Origin: Romboutsia sedimentorum | GTDB taxonomy: Bacteria; Bacillota; Clostridia; Peptostreptococcales; Peptostreptococcaceae | NCBI RefSeq assembly: GCF_030131845.1 | Contig: NZ_JASKYM010000001.1 | Location: 682,001 to 746,000, forward strand | Direction: 5' to 3' | Length of the DNA: 64,000 nucleotides | In this document: piece by piece, positions 34,644-44,021 of the stretch | How positions within the stretch are numbered: the first letter of the stretch is position 1 | How the letters are laid out: each line of letters opens with the position of its first letter | Translations under genes and position numbers: made by a program | The notes under the pieces: generated by a model | Told to the model about the DNA's origin: nothing | Seen by the model: only the letters and a program-made list of their open reading frames with translations | Database searches by the model: none

Positions 34644-36707
34644 TTATTTTATTATGTTTTTAAATTCTAAAGTTACCTTAAATAAATCTCCATCAATCTC
34701 AACGTCAAATGTACCACCTTGGATTTTAACTAAGTCCTTAGCAATAGCAAGACCTAATCCACTACCTTCTGTGTTTCTAGATTCATCAGACCTTTTAAAC
34801 CTTTCTGTTATTTCGTCTACATCAAAATTAAGTTCATAAGATGATATATTTTTCATAGTAATTTTTATATTTTCATTATTTTCAACTAAATCTATATATA
34901 CTCTAGTGTTATTTAGAGAATATTTTGCTATATTGGATAAAAGATTTTCAAATACTCTATACATTCTTCTTCCATCAGCATATACATACACTTTATCGTC
35001 TAGCATATTTAACTTTAAGTCTAAATTTGCCTTGCCTAATTTTTCTTCCATTTCGCCTATACTTTGTCTCAATAGTTGCTTTATATCTAATTTTTCCATA
35101 TTTAATTCAATATTACCACTACTTGCCTTGCTTGCTTCAAACAAATCCTCTATTAAAGCTTTTAGTCTCTTACCTTTAGCTTCTAATACATTTACATATT
35201 CGTTTATATATTGTGGTTGGATATTTTCTTCTTTTTTAATAAGTTCTACATAATTTATTATGGAAGTTAAAGGTGTTTTTAAATCATGGCTTACATTAGT
35301 TATAAGTTCTGACTTCATTCTTTCACTTCTTAATTGGCTATCTATTGATTTTTCTAGTCCATCTCCAATATTGTTTATATTTTCTGCAAGAACTGTAAAA
35401 TTATCATAACCATTTGTCTCTATCTTATAATTTAATTCCCCATTTTTTATTTTTTCTGTTCCATCCATTATTTTAGATAAGTAAGTTAATTGTTTAACTA
35501 TATACCATGTAAATATTCCCATAGCTATAAATGGAGTTATTACAAAAATAATTCCTCCAGCGTATAAAATAGAATCTATAAATAATCCTAAAATTATACT
35601 GCAAACAATAAACAATACAGATAATCCTATTACCCTTTTTATTAATGGTATTTTCTTAGATGAAATTAACACAGTTTCCATATTCTTTTTAATTATCTTA
35701 TATATTTTATTTAATAATTTGTATATTTTATATATTATAGTATTTTTTAGCAAATCTAATTTACTATCAAAGCCAAATAATACTTTTATAAATAAATGTA
35801 TAATAAATATGAATATTAAATTGACAATAAAAGCAAGTGACATCATACCTATATAAGTATATATATCGTCGTATCCACTATAATACCCCGAGAATGAAAT
35901 AACTATATAATAAACTCCTCCAACAAATATACCCATCAACCATAATTCTAGTGGTATCTTTTTTGAGATTTTAAGTATTCTACCCTCTTTATTCGGAGTG
36001 TTCCTTTTACAAAGTTTATAAGAAAATATTGATATTAAAAATACTGCTAAACTTGTAATAACTATCGCTATAAGACTTTCTACAACTTTTGTTGCTTGTG
36101 TGTAAGAATTATAAAAATTATATATATTATCATTGTATTTAAATTCTTTAGGATTAGGTAATGATATATATATTTCCATATTTTCTATATCTATCGCATT
36201 TAATAACTTATATTCTATATCAGATTTATTTTTTACTACTTTTCCATTTATATCTTTACTATAGGATTTATCCATTGGTGTTTTATGTATTTCTATATCA
36301 AGATATTCATCTATATTTTTCTTATATTCTTCTACTGTTTTATATTTTGTATTGCTATAATAGCTATTGTCTTCAACATTGATTGCTAAAAATTTCATAT
36401 TTTTATAAGAATTATTTATTTCATTCTTTGATTGTTTTTTAATATCTTCAATTTCTTTTTTAGATTCACCTCTATTACTTACACTATCAGATAATAAATA
36501 AGATATCGGCCTAAGCATACTAAATTCAAATTTATTACTTTTATAAAAATCTTTTTCTAATATTTTTTTATCTTCGTGCATATAACTTGTCCATAGACCT
36601 TGGTGTTCTCCATATAGTGTTAATGTAGCAGGAATTACTACTAACAAAACAGCTAATGAAGCCATAGACAATGTTAAAAGTATATTTTTTATTTTATTAC
36701 TGTTCAT
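34644..36707 (-). CDS. membrane sensor histidine kinase
   Basis: A 687-residue kinase: a first helix (~10-30), an extracytoplasmic domain (~32-205), a second helix (~208-230), then four or more further helices (~255-405), a HAMP-like segment (GELNYKIETNGYDNF), HisKA with TNVSHDLKTPLTSI, and HATPase_c with NLLSNIAKYS and GSGLGLAIAKDLVKIQGG. GAGGGAG lies before the ATG. It pairs with the OmpR-type regulator encoded upstream in the same operon. The large multi-helix sensor region is like clostridial kinases that sense cell-envelope stress; the signal is unknown. Confidence 0.9.
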   Translation of the reverse strand: MNSNKIKNILLTLSMASLAVLLVVIPATLTLYGEHQGLWTSYMHEDKKILEKDFYKSNKFEFSMLRPISYLLSDSVSNRGESKKEIEDIKKQSKNEINNSYKNMKFLAINVEDNSYYSNTKYKTVEEYKKNIDEYLDIEIHKTPMDKSYSKDINGKVVKNKSDIEYKLLNAIDIENMEIYISLPNPKEFKYNDNIYNFYNSYTQATKVVESLIAIVITSLAVFLISIFSYKLCKRNTPNKEGRILKISKKIPLELWLMGIFVGGVYYIVISFSGYYSGYDDIYTYIGMMSLAFIVNLIFIFIIHLFIKVLFGFDSKLDLLKNTIIYKIYKLLNKIYKIIKKNMETVLISSKKIPLIKRVIGLSVLFIVCSIILGLFIDSILYAGGIIFVITPFIAMGIFTWYIVKQLTYLSKIMDGTEKIKNGELNYKIETNGYDNFTVLAENINNIGDGLEKSIDSQLRSERMKSELITNVSHDLKTPLTSIINYVELIKKEENIQPQYINEYVNVLEAKGKRLKALIEDLFEASKASSGNIELNMEKLDIKQLLRQSIGEMEEKLGKANLDLKLNMLDDKVYVYADGRRMYRVFENLLSNIAKYSLNNTRVYIDLVENNENIKITMKNISSYELNFDVDEITERFKRSDESRNTEGSGLGLAIAKDLVKIQGGTFDVEIDGDLFKVTLEFKNIIK

Positions 36708-36735
36708 ACAACTCCCTCTTCTCTTTATAAATCAC

Positions 36736-36954
36736 TTATAATATCAGTAATTTTCTCATTATTTTATACATGACAAAATTTATTATGAATATGCTTATTA
36801 ATGTCAACAATAAATTATGAGCAAAAAACTTAAAACATAATAAAACTGCAGCAACTTGAGATACCATAAATATAGCTAAAATTAACACCATATTAAAAAT
36901 CAGACTTTTTTCCTTTATAAGCTTTCCACTATAATTTTTCAACTTTGTAGCCAA
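36736..36954 (-). CDS. small membrane protein between regulator and kinase genes
   Basis: An open frame of 72 codons with two hydrophobic helices (about residues 19-42 and 45-66). Its start is uncertain: TTG at 36954 overlaps the end of the response regulator gene by 26 nt, and a second TTG lies at 36942; GGGGAG is near both. It lies 29 nt before the kinase gene. Overlap and placement suggest translational coupling and a role in the same signalling unit, but no family was recognised. Confidence 0.6.
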   Translation of the reverse strand: MATKLKNYSGKLIKEKSLIFNMVLILAIFMVSQVAAVLLCFKFFAHNLLLTLISIFIINFVMYKIMRKLLIL

Positions 36955-37621
36955 CTCCCCACACCACCTTTAAATATTTTGGTTCTTTTGGATTTATTTC
37001 AATTTTTTCTCTTATTCTTCTGATATGTACTGCTACTGTATTCTCAGCATTGTAACTATCTTCTTTCCATACCTTTTCATATATATCATCTATTGAAAAA
37101 ACTACTCCTTTGTTAAATAAAAGAAGCTTTAATATTTTAGATTCAATAGGAGTTAATTTAACTAAATCTCCATCTACATGTACTTCTGTAGTAGATAAAT
37201 TCATTGTAAGTTGTCCACTTTTTAAAACTTCGCTGCTTGTATTATTATAATTCCCTAAACTAACATACCTTCTTAAATTTGATTTAACCCTAGCTATAAG
37301 TTCTAGTAAATTAAAAGGTTTAGTAATATAATCATCTGCTCCAATATTAAGACCAATTATTTTATCAGTATCTTCACTTTTAGCTGAAACTAATATTATT
37401 GGTATATTTTTATCTTCTCTAATTTTTATGGTAGTTTTTATTCCATCTAAATTTGGCATCATTATATCCATAAGTATAAGATGTATTTCTTTGTTTTGTA
37501 TAACATCTAAAGCCTGTATTCCATCATATGCTTTATATATTTTATATCCTTCATTTTTTAAATATATATTTATAGATTCAACTATATCCTTATCATCATC
37601 CACCACTAATATATTGTACAT
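36929..37621 (-). CDS. OmpR-family response regulator
   Basis: A 230-residue DNA-binding regulator: receiver domain with acidic pocket DDD (8-10), phospho-Asp52 (LILMDIMMP), Lys in ITKPFN, and a C-terminal winged helix (LTPIESKILKLLL ... NTVAVHIRRIREKI ... WGVGYKVEKL). First gene of a three-gene operon with a small membrane protein and a sensor kinase. VanR-like by architecture; target genes unknown. Confidence 0.94.
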   Translation of the reverse strand: MYNILVVDDDKDIVESINIYLKNEGYKIYKAYDGIQALDVIQNKEIHLILMDIMMPNLDGIKTTIKIREDKNIPIILVSAKSEDTDKIIGLNIGADDYITKPFNLLELIARVKSNLRRYVSLGNYNNTSSEVLKSGQLTMNLSTTEVHVDGDLVKLTPIESKILKLLLFNKGVVFSIDDIYEKVWKEDSYNAENTVAVHIRRIREKIEINPKEPKYLKVVWGVGYKVEKL

Positions 37622-37861
37622 TTATCAAATACCTTTCTATTTTATAGTTCACATTATTATTATACAATAAAGTCACATCCTTTTTCCTACTATGTTAATT
37701 ATGTAAATTTTCTTAAGATTTAGCTATACTTACATAATAATATAAAAATCTTAAGAAATTCTTAACTTAATTCTTAAGATTTTCTTACGAATACGTATTT
37801 AATACTATATATTGCATTTAGTTATATCTTAACTAAAAAAATTTCTAGGCGCGCATAAAAA

Positions 37862-37888
37862 AAACGAGTGAATGTATTTCACTCGTTT
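37862..37888 (-). terminator. intrinsic terminator of the permease gene
   Basis: AAACGAGTGAA pairs with TTCACTCGTTT, with a T run on the minus strand, 20 nt after the permease stop. Confidence 0.88.
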
Positions 37889-37909
37889 GTTGTCTATATA
37901 TTTATTAAT

Positions 37910-39358
37910 CTATTTAGATATAGATTGATTTTTGTTAGTTCTTTTCGCTATAAACGGTAATATTAAACCTATTCCCATTAATACAATAGGAGTCATAACG
38001 TTTAATCCAACTCTAAATATCCACTCTGAACTAAATGCAGGAACATCTGTTGGGAACATCCCCATTATACATGCAAATGCTGTGAATCCAAAACACCAAA
38101 GTCCTACTAAGAATCCAATTTTAGGATTTTTTATGAATTTATATTCAGTATCAAATTTACCTATAGCTTTCTTAAGTCCCATATAAGCTAAGAACACCCA
38201 TAAGTATCTCATAGGCATTACAACTGAGTTTAACTTCAATAACCAGTTAAATAATTCATTCGTATTACCAATTCCTAATGCAGGAACTATTATTAAAATT
38301 GAAACTAGTACTGCTGTCATTATATACCCATTGACTAAAACACCATTTTTATTAGTCTTAGATAACCCTTTTGGTATAAAGTTGTCATCTGCTTCTCCTA
38401 ATAATACTCTAAGTGGAGCATCTATTGAGAATACTAGTGCTGATAATTGTGCCGCTGTATTAGCTAAAGCATAAATTATAACAAATAAGCTTCCTACACC
38501 GTAATGATCTCCAAGTAATTGGAATGCATAATACTGGCCATTCATCATTAAGTCTTTTGGTATATCATTAGCATTAAATATCATACCCATTGCTATAGAT
38601 CCTAAAAGAGCACACACTGCTACCATCCCTGCTAATACTAACATACCTTTAGGGAAGTTTTTAGATGGATTTTTAGTATTATTTACATACGGTGCAATTT
38701 TTTCACATCCACCAACTGCAAATACTAGCATTGATAAAGTTGTTAAATATGTAAAGTCAAACTTAGGTACAAATGAATGTAGCGTTATATTAGGTGTTTC
38801 TACGTGTCCTGTTATAGCAGGTGCTGCTAATCCTAAAGCTATAAATAATAAAGACATAACAAACATTGACGTACCAGCTACATTTCCTATAACTTTTAGT
38901 ACTTTAACCCCTTTTGTTGATATGTATAAAAACACTAAAAATATTAATAATACCATTCCTTGAAGTATCATAGGATTTAATTCCTTTAAAACTGTAGCTA
39001 ATTCTCCTGATGGACTTATTGCCCAAGACAATGCTATTAATAACGTTTGTGGCTTTTGAGCTAAATAAGGTACATGTACAACCCAATATGTCCATCCTGC
39101 CATAAAAGCAAGCATTGGTGTTGTTGTTGATCTTATCCACGCTGATACTCCACCTTGTGAGTCTTTAAATGCAGAACCTAATTCCCCTACCATTAAAGTA
39201 TATGGAACAAAATATAGTGCTATCATGAATATCCATGAAAATACTACAGTAAGTCCTTGGTTGGCAAAGTTATTAACTACGTTCCCAAATCCCCATACCA
39301 TGACAAATCCCATTAAGGCTATGTTTTGCCATTTTAAATTTCTGTTTTGATCTGGCAT
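37910..39358 (-). CDS. APC-superfamily amino acid permease
   Basis: A 482-residue transporter with about 12 helices and the APC opening pattern (IALMGFVMVWGFGNVVNNFANQG...). A conserved helix-6 segment reads MLVFAVGGCEKIAPYV. The sequence belongs to the group that includes glutamate/GABA antiporters and YvbW-like permeases, but the substrate cannot be fixed. GGAGGA precedes the ATG and a consensus-like promoter lies 55 nt further up. It is monocistronic. Confidence 0.85.
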   Translation of the reverse strand: MPDQNRNLKWQNIALMGFVMVWGFGNVVNNFANQGLTVVFSWIFMIALYFVPYTLMVGELGSAFKDSQGGVSAWIRSTTTPMLAFMAGWTYWVVHVPYLAQKPQTLLIALSWAISPSGELATVLKELNPMILQGMVLLIFLVFLYISTKGVKVLKVIGNVAGTSMFVMSLLFIALGLAAPAITGHVETPNITLHSFVPKFDFTYLTTLSMLVFAVGGCEKIAPYVNNTKNPSKNFPKGMLVLAGMVAVCALLGSIAMGMIFNANDIPKDLMMNGQYYAFQLLGDHYGVGSLFVIIYALANTAAQLSALVFSIDAPLRVLLGEADDNFIPKGLSKTNKNGVLVNGYIMTAVLVSILIIVPALGIGNTNELFNWLLKLNSVVMPMRYLWVFLAYMGLKKAIGKFDTEYKFIKNPKIGFLVGLWCFGFTAFACIMGMFPTDVPAFSSEWIFRVGLNVMTPIVLMGIGLILPFIAKRTNKNQSISK

Positions 39359-39412
39359 TAAATTTTTCCTCCAATTATTTTTAATAAAAATGATTACTTT
39401 GTCTCTTATTAT

Positions 39413-39440
39413 ATTATATATTTTTTGAAATCGTTGTCAA
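39413..39440 (-). promoter_or_regulatory. sigma-A-type promoter of the permease gene
   Basis: On the minus strand TTGACA (39435-39440) and TATAAT (39413-39418) with a 16-nt spacer, both full consensus matches. Confidence 0.8.
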
Positions 39441-39709
39441 TACTTGTTATTCGCTATATTTTTTTGAAATTTTCAGTCAATTGAATGAAGTTTAATTTTT
39501 TAAAATTTTCCTTATATTTCCTTTTAATAACATTAAGTAAATTTAAATTTTGAATTTAATAGTCTCTAAATTTTCATAAAATAAATCTCTAATTAACAAT
39601 TTATTATCTTATTTTTTTTTAAAATTTTATATATAATTTTGTGAAATCAAAGTTAAAGAATATTTTTTGTATGGCTTTATATCTAAGTGTAAAAACTTTA
39701 TTTTCCATA
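39441..39709. other. intergenic stretch, no gene seen
   Basis: Extremely AT-rich with no open frame or recognisable element, between the permease promoter and the terminator of the next gene. Confidence 0.5.
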
Positions 39710-39740
39710 AAAAAGAAACTTTAATGTAAAGTTCCTTTTT
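39710..39740 (-). terminator. intrinsic terminator
   Basis: AAAAAGAAACTTT pairs with AAAGTTCCTTTTT (one G-U pair), T-rich on the minus strand, following the two-helix membrane protein. Confidence 0.75.
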
Positions 39741-39757
39741 ATAATATTTTTTTATAT

Positions 39758-40876
39758 TTATATGTTGTTAACATTATAATCACTCAATAGCTTATCCTTA
39801 TATGTACCTACTAATTTAGATAATGCTTCCTTTATTTCATATTCACTTGGTAATATAACCGTCCTTCTAGCATCTAATATAAATTTAGTTTCTTTTGTTA
39901 CAATATTGCTACTCGATACTTTCTTATTTATGCTCCCTTTCATATCAAGAAGTAGCTTTGTAACTTCTCCCTTGGTTATATTTTTTAATATTATACAGGC
40001 TTCCTTTTCTGTCAATAAGTTATCGTAACTTGATTTTTCTAATTCTTCATTAAACATTTCCATAATCAAATGAGTATTATTTTTAACATATTTATCAATT
40101 ATAGATCTGCTTCCTTTCATAACTATTAAACCAAAGACTATCATAGATATTCCATTGAACAAAATTGAAGTTATATTGTTATTTATAATTTCACCATAGT
40201 TAGTACAAACTTGCATTACTATAAACCCTAAAAAAGCCCCTAATATGCCTAGCGGTAAATCAATAATTTTAATGATTTTCTTTTTAACATCTAATCCATC
40301 AACACTTATTTCATTATCTATATGATAATTTCTAACCTTGTACAAATTTATATCTACCATTGTATCTATACTATGTAAATTTTTAGCAAATCTATTATAT
40401 GAAGTTGAATCTACTGTATTATCTAAATCTAAACCTCTTATAAATGATTCTCCATATACAGTTATTGCTCTTACTACTGATTTTAATAATGCTTCATTTC
40501 TTGATTCACCATTCCATAATGATAGTGCATATTCTACACTACCTGAAACCCCTAATAAATGATCACATTCAACACTACTATCAATTTCAAAAAAATCTAA
40601 CCCTTTTATTTTTCCTTCATTGGCTAATTTTTTAGCTTGAGTATATGTTAAACTCCCTCTTTTAAATATTTCCTTTGGATCTATAGAACTTTGAGTTATA
40701 CCTTCTCTTACTCTATCTTCAAAATCACGGGTTGCCTCCTCGTATTTATCAGAAGGTATTTCTATATTCATTGGGCACCCATTTTCGCCTACATATCTTA
40801 GCTCGCCATAGTTTAGGCAAGCATCCACACACCGTTCTCCTGTGCTGTTGTATTTACTCCTTAATACTTTTGCCAT
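39758..40876 (-). CDS. uncharacterised two-helix membrane protein, copy A
   Basis: A 372-residue protein with a ~200-residue N-terminal soluble part (segments RGSLTYTQAKKLANEGKIKG and GVSGSVEYALSLWNGESRNEA), two adjacent helices (~206-228 and ~233-253), and a C-terminal ~115-residue helical part ending in a conserved RRTVILPSEYEIKEAL segment. A close paralogue starts beyond the right edge and ends at 62925, so the two copies bracket the chemotaxis genes. I recognise no named domain. GTGAGGG precedes the ATG. A role in the chemosensory locus is inferred only from position and co-duplication. Confidence 0.7.
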   Translation of the reverse strand: MAKVLRSKYNSTGERCVDACLNYGELRYVGENGCPMNIEIPSDKYEEATRDFEDRVREGITQSSIDPKEIFKRGSLTYTQAKKLANEGKIKGLDFFEIDSSVECDHLLGVSGSVEYALSLWNGESRNEALLKSVVRAITVYGESFIRGLDLDNTVDSTSYNRFAKNLHSIDTMVDINLYKVRNYHIDNEISVDGLDVKKKIIKIIDLPLGILGAFLGFIVMQVCTNYGEIINNNITSILFNGISMIVFGLIVMKGSRSIIDKYVKNNTHLIMEMFNEELEKSSYDNLLTEKEACIILKNITKGEVTKLLLDMKGSINKKVSSSNIVTKETKFILDARRTVILPSEYEIKEALSKLVGTYKDKLLSDYNVNNI

Positions 40877-41132
40877 ACACCATTATCCCTCACTTGCTAT
40901 ATAAGTATTTATTATTATTTTACCTACTAAATTATTTCTAAATTACTACTTAGTTTATTATGTACTTTTTTCTCATATATGTATATTAGCATATTATTGA
41001 CTTATATTTGAAAACAAACTATTTCTTATCAGCATCTATAATTCTATTTTACCAATATTTTACTTATTAATAAATACCTACTCAGATTTATTTATGTCCA
41101 AATATTTATTTAATAAATACTTGCACACAATA
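40877..41132. other. intergenic stretch, no gene seen
   Basis: AT-rich; no sigma-28-like motif of the kind seen before the receptor genes and no open frame with a ribosome-binding site. Confidence 0.5.
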
Positions 41133-41178
41133 AAATAAGATTTATGTATGCTTTTAAAAGCATACATAAATCTTATTT
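41133..41178 (-). terminator. terminator of chemotaxis module A
   Basis: A perfect 46-nt palindrome (23-bp stem), T-rich on the minus strand, about 60 nt after cheY. Confidence 0.88.
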
Positions 41179-41237
41179 ATTGTAATATTAGTTATTCCTA
41201 TTATTTTCTAAGTTTAATTATCGATTATAAAAATGAA

Positions 41238-41591
41238 TTATAATTTAGATAAGGCTGATACAATAATTTCTTCTTTAAATGGTTTTACAATAAATCCCTT
41301 TGCTCCATAAATAATTGCTTCTTTCATTCTAGCTTCTTGTCCTAATGCCGATACCATAACAACTGATGCCGATGGATCAAGCTTTTTAATAACTCTTAAT
41401 GCTTGTAAACCATCCATCTCTGGCATAGTAATATCTAATGTTACAATATCTGGTTGTAGCTCTTTATATTTTTCAATTGCCATTAAACCATTTTCTGCCT
41501 CGCCAACTATTTCAAATTCATAGTTTGAAAGCATATTTTTAATAGACATACGCATAAATGCTGCATCATCAACTATTAATACTCTTTTCAT
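41238..41591 (-). CDS. cheY: CheY response regulator, copy A
   Basis: Single-domain receiver, 117 residues: acidic pair Asp8-Asp9, phospho-Asp53 (VTLDITMPEMDG), Ser/Thr in VMVSAL and Lys in IVKPFK. It carries the chemotactic signal from CheA to the motor. Its amino-acid sequence is identical to those of the genes at 52867 and 60100, although the DNA differs at many third positions. Last gene of module A (cheA-cheB-cheC-cheW-cheY). GGAGGAG precedes the ATG. Confidence 0.95.
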   Translation of the reverse strand: MKRVLIVDDAAFMRMSIKNMLSNYEFEIVGEAENGLMAIEKYKELQPDIVTLDITMPEMDGLQALRVIKKLDPSASVVMVSALGQEARMKEAIIYGAKGFIVKPFKEEIIVSALSKL

Positions 41592-41649
41592 AATCTCTCC
41601 TCCATTTTCATCAAATACAATCTTTTGTTACCCAAAATTATTTTTTAAA

Positions 41650-42141
41650 TTATAAATTAGTTTCTTTATTTAAACAATTTTTATCTTCTAAAATTTTCAT
41701 TAATGAATCACAATCTAATATTAATTGAATTTCATTGTTTATCTCGCTTATACCATTTATGAAATTTTTATTAAATTCATCTTTTTGAGAATTTATATTC
41801 ATGTTTTGATTAGGTGATATATGGATTACCTCATTTACAGCATCAACTATCAACCCAATTTTATCCATATTATTTTCAATTATAATAATACATGTTCTCT
41901 CATTGTAATCCATAGGCTCCATATCAAATCTCATTCTAGCATCCATAACAGGAATAATTATACTTCTTAAGTTTATGATTCCCTTTATATAATTAGGAAG
42001 GAATGGAACTTTAGTTATAGGTAACATTTCAATAATCTCTATAATATATTTTGATGATAATGCATATTTTTGATTATTTATAACAAACATCATATACAAA
42101 TCATCTATTTTATTTTCTATTATCTCATCATCTATATTCAT
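41650..42141 (-). CDS. cheW: CheW coupling protein, copy A
   Basis: A 163-residue single CheW domain (MFVINNQKYAL...YIIEIIEMLPITKVPFLPNYIKGIINLRSIIIPVMDARMRF) that links receptors to CheA. Highly similar to the copy at 54036 but with a different C-terminal end. AAAGGAG precedes the ATG. Member of module A. Confidence 0.93.
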   Translation of the reverse strand: MNIDDEIIENKIDDLYMMFVINNQKYALSSKYIIEIIEMLPITKVPFLPNYIKGIINLRSIIIPVMDARMRFDMEPMDYNERTCIIIIENNMDKIGLIVDAVNEVIHISPNQNMNINSQKDEFNKNFINGISEINNEIQLILDCDSLMKILEDKNCLNKETNL

Positions 42142-42176
42142 AAATAATACACTCTCCTTTTAAATAACATTTTTCA

Positions 42177-42803
42177 TTAGCTTTTTTGTGGATCGACAAT
42201 ACCTAATGATTCTAATAATTTTTCACACGATTCTACTTTGGGAATAAAATAATATTTTCCTTCAACTTTTAAATCTGTAGTGAAAAAATCTGTTTCAATA
42301 CATAAAATTGAGTCAGATACTGGTCCATATAATGAAATAGGTAAATTCATAATTGCCATAACCATATCTACACTAAAATAAGGAACAGATGGGTCTATAG
42401 TTAAGTTTGTCATATCAGATATTGCAGTTAAATATGTTCCACAAAGTATATTGCAAATTTCTCCCATTGAGCTTAGTTCTTCACAAACTGAATTATAGTC
42501 ATTTCTATCACATGTTACTTCTTTTTTAAAAAGTTTTTCTAATAAGTTAAGCGCTGAGTCAACTTTCATAATAACCATAATAAAGCCTTCCATATCTCCT
42601 GAGAGTTGTAAAACAGTTCCTACAACTAATTCTTCTGGAGAATTATAACTATTAGTTATTTCTGCAAATTTAATCATATCACTTTTAGGAAGTCCTATAT
42701 CTACTATCTCATTTAGCATTGTAGCTAATGAATTTGATGCATTACCTGAACCTATATTACTAATTTCACGAAGTACATTTAATCTATCACACTCGAATTT
42801 CAT
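42177..42803 (-). CDS. cheC: CheC-type CheY-P phosphatase, copy A
   Basis: A 208-residue CheC-like protein with two pseudo-symmetric phosphatase helices. The first (REISNIGSGNASNSLATMLN...IGLPK) keeps the Glu and Asn but has Asn where the consensus Asp/Ser stands; the second (SSMGEICNILCGTYLTAISDMT...DPSVP) fits the S-x3-E-x2-N consensus. It removes phosphate from CheY and in other species is stimulated by CheD. Module A has no cheD; the only cheD lies in module B. Confidence 0.9.
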   Translation of the reverse strand: MKFECDRLNVLREISNIGSGNASNSLATMLNEIVDIGLPKSDMIKFAEITNSYNSPEELVVGTVLQLSGDMEGFIMVIMKVDSALNLLEKLFKKEVTCDRNDYNSVCEELSSMGEICNILCGTYLTAISDMTNLTIDPSVPYFSVDMVMAIMNLPISLYGPVSDSILCIETDFFTTDLKVEGKYYFIPKVESCEKLLESLGIVDPQKS

Positions 42804-42820
42804 ATCTGCCTACTTTCTAT

Positions 42821-43906
42821 CTAATCTCTAGATTTTGCTATTAATTCTCTTCTCTTTAATTGATTTAATATTACATTTGGAATCATCTCTAGTGAAGTTT
42901 CTTTTAAAACTGCCCCAAGGTTCATCGCTGCCATTGGCATTCCATATACAACACAAGAATTTCTATTTTGGCCAATAGTATATCCTCGTGCTTTCTTTAT
43001 ATCAAGTAGCCCTTTAGCTCCATCTGAGCCCATACCAGTTAAAATAACACCTATAGCATTTTCTTTAGCCTCTTTTGCAACAGATTCAAATAAATAATCT
43101 ACAGAAGGACAATGGCCACTAATTTTTTCTCCTTCTTTAACCGTTAATACATATTTATTATTTTTCCTTACAATACCCATTTGTAAAGCTCCAGGGGCTA
43201 TATATGCGTATCCACTTAATATTTCGTCTCCATCTTTACCTTCCACTACGTTTATCAAACATTCTTTATTTAAGCGTTCTGCATATTTTTCAGTAAAAAC
43301 TGGTGGCATATGTTGTGTAATTACAATTCCAGGTAATCCTAGAGGTAATTGCCTTAATAGTTTACTAACGGCCTCTACACCACCCATAGATGCTCCTATC
43401 GCAATTATATCTTTATAATTTTTTCCTATTATATCATCATTTATAATTGTATTTCTTTTTTGTACATCTTTATTAACTTGTGAAGAATTGCCTTTTGAAT
43501 ACTTTGTTTTATCTAATTTAGCAACCGAAGCTTCTCTAATTTTAGATGCTAAATCAATGGAAAATTCGCTCATTGTACTTGCAGTTGGTTTTTCAACAAA
43601 TCCAACCGCTCCTGCACTTATAGCTTCAAAGCATCTACCATCAGCTCCACTAATTACAATTGTAGGAATAGGGCATTGATCCATTAGAATTTTTAAAAAT
43701 TCAATTCCATTCATACCTGGCATCTCAATATCTAATGTTAATACGTCAGGCCTAAATTGTATTATCTTGTCTCTAGCATCATATGTATCTTTAGCTGTAC
43801 CCACAACTTCCAAATCTGTATACTCTTGAAGGTACTTTGCTATAATACGCCTAAACATGCTAGAATCATCAATTACCAATACTTTTATCTTTTTATCATC
43901 TGCCAT
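42821..43906 (-). CDS. cheB: CheB receptor methylesterase/glutamine deamidase
   Basis: A 361-residue two-domain enzyme: receiver (Asp13-Asp14, phospho-Asp59 in VLTLDIEMPGMNG) joined by a Ser/Asn/Lys-rich linker (~130-160) to the methylesterase domain with catalytic Ser in IGASMGGVEAV, His in ITQHMPPVF and Asp in GMGSDGAKG. It demethylates MCPs. It is the only cheB in the window and lies in module A, between cheA and cheC. AAGGAGAG precedes the ATG. Confidence 0.95.
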   Translation of the reverse strand: MADDKKIKVLVIDDSSMFRRIIAKYLQEYTDLEVVGTAKDTYDARDKIIQFRPDVLTLDIEMPGMNGIEFLKILMDQCPIPTIVISGADGRCFEAISAGAVGFVEKPTASTMSEFSIDLASKIREASVAKLDKTKYSKGNSSQVNKDVQKRNTIINDDIIGKNYKDIIAIGASMGGVEAVSKLLRQLPLGLPGIVITQHMPPVFTEKYAERLNKECLINVVEGKDGDEILSGYAYIAPGALQMGIVRKNNKYVLTVKEGEKISGHCPSVDYLFESVAKEAKENAIGVILTGMGSDGAKGLLDIKKARGYTIGQNRNSCVVYGMPMAAMNLGAVLKETSLEMIPNVILNQLKRRELIAKSRD

Positions 43907-44021
43907 AGACTCTCTCTCCTTTTGAATATATCTACTGTCTTACTACACGCTTCTAGCCTAATTTTTTCAGCAATTGGGACAACTTGTCTATAGTAATTAT
44001 GTCTATGCTATTATGTTAACA

